A stretch of 7,023 nt of DNA from Desulfovibrionaceae bacterium (GTDB lineage: Bacteria > Desulfobacterota > Desulfovibrionia > Desulfovibrionales > Desulfovibrionaceae), in contig CAAGJV010000040.1 in assembly GCA_900770205.1 (NCBI GenBank), positions 1 through 7,023 on the forward strand. The letters are read 5' to 3'. Below, piece by piece: positions 6,951 through 7,023 of this stretch. Below the pieces are notes generated by a model. It was not told the origin of the DNA and ran no database searches. It saw only the letters and a program-made list of their open reading frames with translations. Position numbers and translations under genes: made by a program. The first letter of the stretch is position 1. Every line of letters starts with the position of its first letter.

Positions 6951-7023
6951 GGGCTAAGTTTCAGCTCGGTGCATGCAGGAATTTCCGGCCTCCCCCAAGG
7001 CACAGTTCCTTCTCGTGCAGGCC

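Noticed and set aside
6951..7023. A short frame on the minus strand ending at a TAG about 14 nt before lipoprotein A, considered as the tail of an upstream gene.
   Set aside because: Only about 20 codons are visible, the composition is not distinctive, and other frames are equally plausible, so no gene can be supported.

Overview
The window reads almost entirely from the minus strand. It holds four genes in one direction: three tandem, paralogous exported lipoproteins, then a membrane histidine kinase cut by the left edge of the window. In transcription order they are lipoprotein A (6941 to 5109), lipoprotein B (5034 to 3178), lipoprotein C (3153 to 1243) and the kinase (1166 to beyond base 1). 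The gaps are 73, 24 and 76 nt and contain no convincing terminator, so a single transcript is likely. Its promoter is probably upstream of the window.

Each lipoprotein has a signal peptide ending in a lipobox cysteine, an extracellular solute-binding-protein (SBP) region of about 400 residues, and a C-terminal region of about 190 residues. I read that last region as the substrate-recognition (C-terminal) domain of 5'-nucleotidases, without the metallophosphatase domain it normally follows. No ABC permease or ATPase gene is present. The kinase has two membrane segments around an extracytoplasmic sensor region of about 260 residues, a short coiled coil and an intact H-box, after which the window ends. 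The layout suggests three surface or periplasmic ligand receptors feeding a two-component sensor rather than a transporter. That is inference, as is a nucleotide- or nucleoside-like ligand.

The most unusual local sequence lies between lipoproteins A and B. A run of ten G on the coding strand sits just before a TTG start. Two upstream ATG codons lie in the other two frames, so a change of one G would put one or the other in frame with lipoprotein B. This looks like a slippage-prone, possibly phase-variable translation start. The three paralogues also look mosaic: C resembles A in the SBP region but resembles B in the C-terminal domain.

The G+C-rich coding sequence, lipoprotein signals and kinase type fit a G+C-rich, probably diderm and possibly anaerobic gut-type bacterium. 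A Desulfovibrionaceae-like host such as Bilophila or Mailhella is a guess. No tRNA, rRNA, CRISPR array or insertion sequence was seen, and no stretch longer than 100 bases lacks a gene.
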